The notes beneath the pieces were generated by a model, which did no database searches, was not told where the DNA came from, and saw nothing but the letters and a program-made list of their open reading frames with translations. A program made the position numbers and the translations under genes. DNA of 64,000 nt from Plantago ovata (lineage: Eukaryota; Streptophyta; Magnoliopsida; Lamiales; Plantaginaceae), in contig CM051457.1 in NCBI GenBank assembly GCA_028274465.1, forward strand, positions 104,035,982 to 104,099,981. The letters are read 5' to 3'. Shown here piece after piece: positions 60,401 through 64,000 of the stretch; position 1 is the first letter of the stretch, and the number at the start of each line of letters is the position of its first letter.

Positions 60401-62960
60401 GAATGTTGCCCATCTTGCAACATATTTATTGATCAATTAGTAGTAGTAGTGGAAATGTTAATTAGTGTACCATAATAATTGCTTAATACTAGTATTTCAT
60501 TGCTTTTACTGAAAGTGTGGAGAAAGAAAGACTCACATCACACTGTGAAAACAGTAAATCAAATCATGTTTACTGTATTATTGGTAGTACATAGCTAGTT
60601 TGTTGGAAAAGAAATGTCAAAGCATGCATGGAGGCTGGAGCTTTGTTTTTTGACACAAATTTTATTGCAATATTAAATTCTAGAGGTTTTCATATAAGGC
60701 TCTTGTTTTCACATTAAGGTTATGGAACCAATACCAATTTCAGGCCAACACAAGAGAAATTAAAAGAAATTTGTACGTGCCTGCTGCTACTTTCACCCTA
60801 GATAGGGCGTGGTTACATTTAATGCACTTTATCTTCACTTGTGTGTGTCTGAGTGAAGTTTTTTAGGAGGTGTCCACAAAGCTTGCTTAAGTGTGTGAAC
60901 TCATGGTATGAGTAGTAGTATTAATGTTTATGTTACATATATAATATCACTGATTTGTAGGCAATCAAATCAAATCTACAGTAAGGAACCTATAATGTTT
61001 TGCAAAGTGACAAGAAGTTGCTTTCTCATGTTTCTTTCGTGATAATGCACTTTCCTTAGCAGCCATATTAGTATGCGATTTCTTTTGAATTTCTTGATGA
61101 TTATTATTGTTTATACCATTATGCCTGAAAAAAGTTCAAGAATATCGAACTTCACGGATTTCTTCTGACTTTCTTGATTATTGTTTATGTTATTATCGAT
61201 ATGCCCTGTTGTGAACAGAATGTTGCCCATCATTGCGACAGATTGATCAATTAATCACTATTCACTAGAAGAAATGTTAATTAATGTTCCATATTTCCTT
61301 AATACTCAATTGTTTATTGAAAGTATGGAGAAAGATCCACACTACAATATGAGAAAAGTATGGTAGTTATCAAGTCATGTTCATTAATTAATTATTGTAG
61401 TACCTTAATTTGTTTGAAAAGAAATGTCAAAGCATGCATGCAGGCGTGGAGCTTTGTTTTTTTGACACAGCCGCGTCTTACAAATGACGATTCTACAAGT
61501 TGCATATTTGACCCCACAGACAAACACGATTACATTTTAACGCACTTTGTCTTCACTTGTATGTGGCGGAGTTGAAAATTTTTAAGGAGGTGTTCATAAA
61601 TGGACTTCAGTACACTTGTTGTTGGTATGAGTAGTATTAATGTTTATGTTCACATGTAATGTTTTGCAAAGTGATAAGAAGTTGCTTTCACAAGGAATTA
61701 CAAAAATGCTACTTTCTCATGTTTCTTTCATGGACATAATGCAATTGCCTTAGCAGCCATATTACTGTTGTCTTGGAGGACCAAAAGCATATTGCGATCT
61801 AGATTTCTGGTATATCACAAATTTGCAATACTTAAATTTTTCATTTTTTGTGTTTCATTGAAGCTGGTATATATGCAGATGTTCACTGATTATGTGTTAC
61901 AAGCTAGCTGTTGCATGTTGAATATTCATTAGCTAGTAAATCTTTTACATTCCAGATATATGTCAACCAGATCCATAGTCAATATTTTCAACTATACCTT
62001 GTTCCAAGCTGTTATATGTTGTGATTATTGTTTATATATATTATTATTCCTGGTTGTGAACAGAATGTTGCCCATCTTGCAACAGATTGATCAATCACTA
62101 GTATTTTTAATTAATGTATGTTCCATAATTGCTTAATAGTAGTACTATGGAGAAAGAAAGATTCATATCATACAGTATGAGAAAAGTAAATGGTAATCGT
62201 GTTTATTAATTATTGTACTAGTAGCTTTGTTGGAAAAGAAATGTCAAAGCATATATGCATGGAGCTTTGTTTATTGACACATTTAATTGCATTGAATTCT
62301 AGAGGTTTTCTTAAGTTAGCAAAGACTCTAGTTTTGTCCGCAGGAATTAAAGGTTATTGGAATCAATACCATTTCGAGGCCAACAGATAGGACGTTGTTA
62401 CGAATGAGGATTCTACAAGTTGTATATTTGACCCCACAAACTAACTCGATTACATTTAACGCACTTTATCTTTACTTGTGTTGTGTGTCTGAGGTGAAGT
62501 TTTTTAGGAGGTATACACACTACAAAGTGTGCTTAAGTGTGAACTTACTTTGTGCTAATTATATATAAATGGACTTGGTGCAATTGTTGGTATGAGCTAC
62601 TAGTATTAATTAATGTGTATGTTACATCTATTGTCAATGACTTGTAGGCAATCAAATCTACAGTAAACCTATAATGTTTTGCAAAGTGAAAAGCTACTTT
62701 CTCATGTTTCTTTCGTGAACATAATGCAATTCCCTTAGCAGCCACTGTTGCCAAATTGGAGGACCAGAAGCTTCTTGAGATCTAGATTTCTGGTAAATCA
62801 TAAATTCTCATACTTAAATTTTCATTTTTTGTGTTTCATTGAAGCTGGTATATGCAGATGTTCATCATCTGATTATGTGTTGAATATTCATTTACTTGCA
62901 GATATATATCAACCAGATTCATTGTAAATATTTACAACTGTACCTTGTTCCAAGCTGTTA
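60401..62960. repeat. Three tandem copies of a roughly 0.82-0.85 kb non-coding unit
   Basis: The anchor gaatgttgcccatc occurs at 60401, 61218 and 62063. In order, each unit repeats atggagaaag, gaaatgtcaaagcat, ggagctttgtttttttgacaca, ttttaggaggtgt, aatgttttgcaaagtg and cttagcagcca. Units 2 and 3 also share a 3' part with gatctagatttctgg and gtgtttcattgaagctggtatat. No frame is conserved. The array ends about 180 bp before receptor kinase 5. Confidence 0.8.
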
Positions 62961-63137
62961 TATGTTTTGTTGTTGAATAGTCATTAGCAAATGTTTTACT
63001 TGCAGATGTCAACCAGATTCATACTCAGTGTTTTCAACTGTACCTTAGTTCCACGAAACTAGCTAGTTAGTCCTGTTTGGTGAGTTGCAGCTTCTCAAAA
63101 GAGCAAATAGGAAAGTGGTAATGGTAATGGTAATTCA

Positions 63138-64000
63138 ATGGAGAAATGGTTTGTGTTGTATTGGTTGTGCACAGTTTGGCTTGCCATGGTAGTATCTGCG
63201 GTCACCGATAGTTTGAACGCGTCGCAGCTTCTTAAAGATGGTGAAACACTGATTTCGAAGGGAGGAAGTTTTGAGGTGGGATTTTTCAGTCCAGGTCGTT
63301 CTAATGGCCGGTACTTGGGGATTTGGTACAAGAATATTCCAGATAGAACTGTTGTTTGGGTTGCAAATAGGGGAAACCCGATTGCAGATTCGTCTGGCAT
63401 GTTGTTGATTGACAGAGCAGGCAATTTAGTGCTGTCAAGCAGGACTAATGGTGTGGTTTGGTCCACAGTTGCAATTACAGTAGCAAAAAGTCCAGTAGTA
63501 CAGCTTTTGGATAATGGAAATCTTGTCGTGAGAGATAACGATGATGGTAATGCAGATAATTACATGTGGCAGAGTTTCGATTACCCATGTGATACGTTGT
63601 TACCAGGAATGAAACTTGGATGGGACTTGAGAACTTCGCTTGAGAGACGTCTGTCATCGTGGAAGAGCCGGGATGATCCTTCTCCAGGGGTACTGAACAT
63701 TGGAATCGAACTTGATGCGTATCCACAGAAAGTTATGTGGAAAGGAGCAAATAAGTTTTTCCGAGGTGGGCCGTGGAATGGCCTGAGATTTACCGGTGCT
63801 CCTGAGCTAAGAAAAAATCCCCTGTTTGACTATAGGTTCATATCTAACGAGGAGGAAATTTACTATGTCTACGAACTCCTCGACAGATCAGTCATCACAA
63901 GGTTTGTGGTGAATGATACAACTTCGACTCATGAGCGGTATGTTTGGGTCGACGTGGATCAGTCTTGGAGGCTTTATGCATCTGTGCCTCGTGACTTTTG
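63138..64000 (+). CDS. G-type lectin S-receptor-like kinase, locus 5 (5' part, runs off the window)
   Basis: ATG at 63138 opens a frame that stays open to the end of the window (287 codons), too short of a stop to be listed as a closed ORF. The protein starts MEKWFVLYWLCTVWLAMVVSA, a clear signal peptide. The B-lectin domain follows: [47 protein letters not shown]. The S-locus region ([36 protein letters not shown]) follows. The rest (PAN, membrane helix, kinase) should lie beyond 64000. It differs more from loci 1-3 than these do from each other and is closer in places to locus 4. The upstream region is the triplicated repeat, not the promoter shared by loci 1-3. No defects are seen in the visible part. 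Confidence 0.9.
   Translation, partial: MEKWFVLYWLCTVWLAMVVSAVTDSLNASQLLKDGETLISKGGSFEVGFFSPGRSNGRYLGIWYKNIPDRTVVWVANRGNPIADSSGMLLIDRAGNLVLSSRTNGVVWSTVAITVAKSPVVQLLDNGNLVVRDNDDGNADNYMWQSFDYPCDTLLPGMKLGWDLRTSLERRLSSWKSRDDPSPGVLNIGIELDAYPQKVMWKGANKFFRGGPWNGLRFTGAPELRKNPLFDYRFISNEEEIYYVYELLDRSVITRFVVNDTTSTHERYVWVDVDQSWRLYASVPRDF

Noticed and set aside
60401..62960. CRISPR-like or coding repeat array
   Set aside because: Units are 0.8 kb, non-coding and without short regular spacers; this is a plant nuclear sequence.

Overview
This 64 kb window is plant nuclear DNA, most likely from a eudicot. The evidence is spliced genes with GT-AG introns and plant-only families: S-domain receptor kinases, a KIC/PBP1-type EF-hand protein, an eight-cysteine lipid-transfer protein, and FAR1-type, plant-mobile-domain and Ulp1-bearing Mutator elements. 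There is also a dense AT-rich background of Stowaway, Tourist, SINE, LINE, Helitron and copia remnants. I cannot name the species from sequence alone.

Layout. 1-2.75 kb: 3' part of a decayed Ty1-copia element and its LTR. 2.75-5.4 kb: unassigned sequence with an LTR-like block. 5.5-9.2 kb: decayed LINE. 9.2-11 kb: a Stowaway MITE, a possible small gene on the minus strand with a housekeeping-type promoter, and a second MITE broken by a tRNA-derived SINE. 11-13.1 kb and 27.5-30.5 kb: two copies of one segment, each with a small secreted LTP-like gene (minus strand) and a LINE endonuclease fragment. The left copy is cut by a copia fragment and the right copy by a 0.9 kb Mutator-type element. 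14.4-20.7 kb: a broken MuDR-type transposase followed by a multi-exon Ulp1-like protease gene, a Kaonashi-like arrangement. 21-27.4 kb: mostly non-coding, with a SINE, a second hairpin-bearing Mutator-type element, a Helitron 3' end and a Tourist MITE. 30.6-34.2 kb: non-coding with small tandem repeats. 34.4 kb: an intact intronless KIC/PBP1-like gene followed by about 2 kb of degenerate tandem repeats.

38-53.5 kb and 63.1 kb to the end: a tandem cluster of five G-type lectin S-domain receptor kinase (SD1-type) loci on the plus strand. Loci 1 and 3 give full seven-exon models of 805 and 804 codons with identical phases and almost identical exon sizes. Locus 2 is dead (nonsense codon, frameshifts, loss of kinase exons 3-5). 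Locus 4 is dead (no signal peptide, deletions, exon 4 duplication). Locus 5 enters its first exon and runs off the window. Between loci 4 and 5 are a LINE with a perfect 17-bp target duplication and a 4.3 kb Mutator-like element. That element's plant-mobile-domain gene and FAR1-type transposase gene meet tail to tail in one deletion junction.

How the genes work together: the host genes point to cell-surface perception and calcium signalling (S-domain kinases, EF-hand protein) plus a secreted LTP-like protein, but nothing shows that they form one pathway. The rest is a record of transposition. The most interesting items are the chimeric PMD/transposase Mutator element, the GC-rich palindromic islands shared in style by three Mutator-type elements, and a short upstream ORF conserved in front of three receptor-kinase paralogues. 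I see no clear novel defence or metabolic system.
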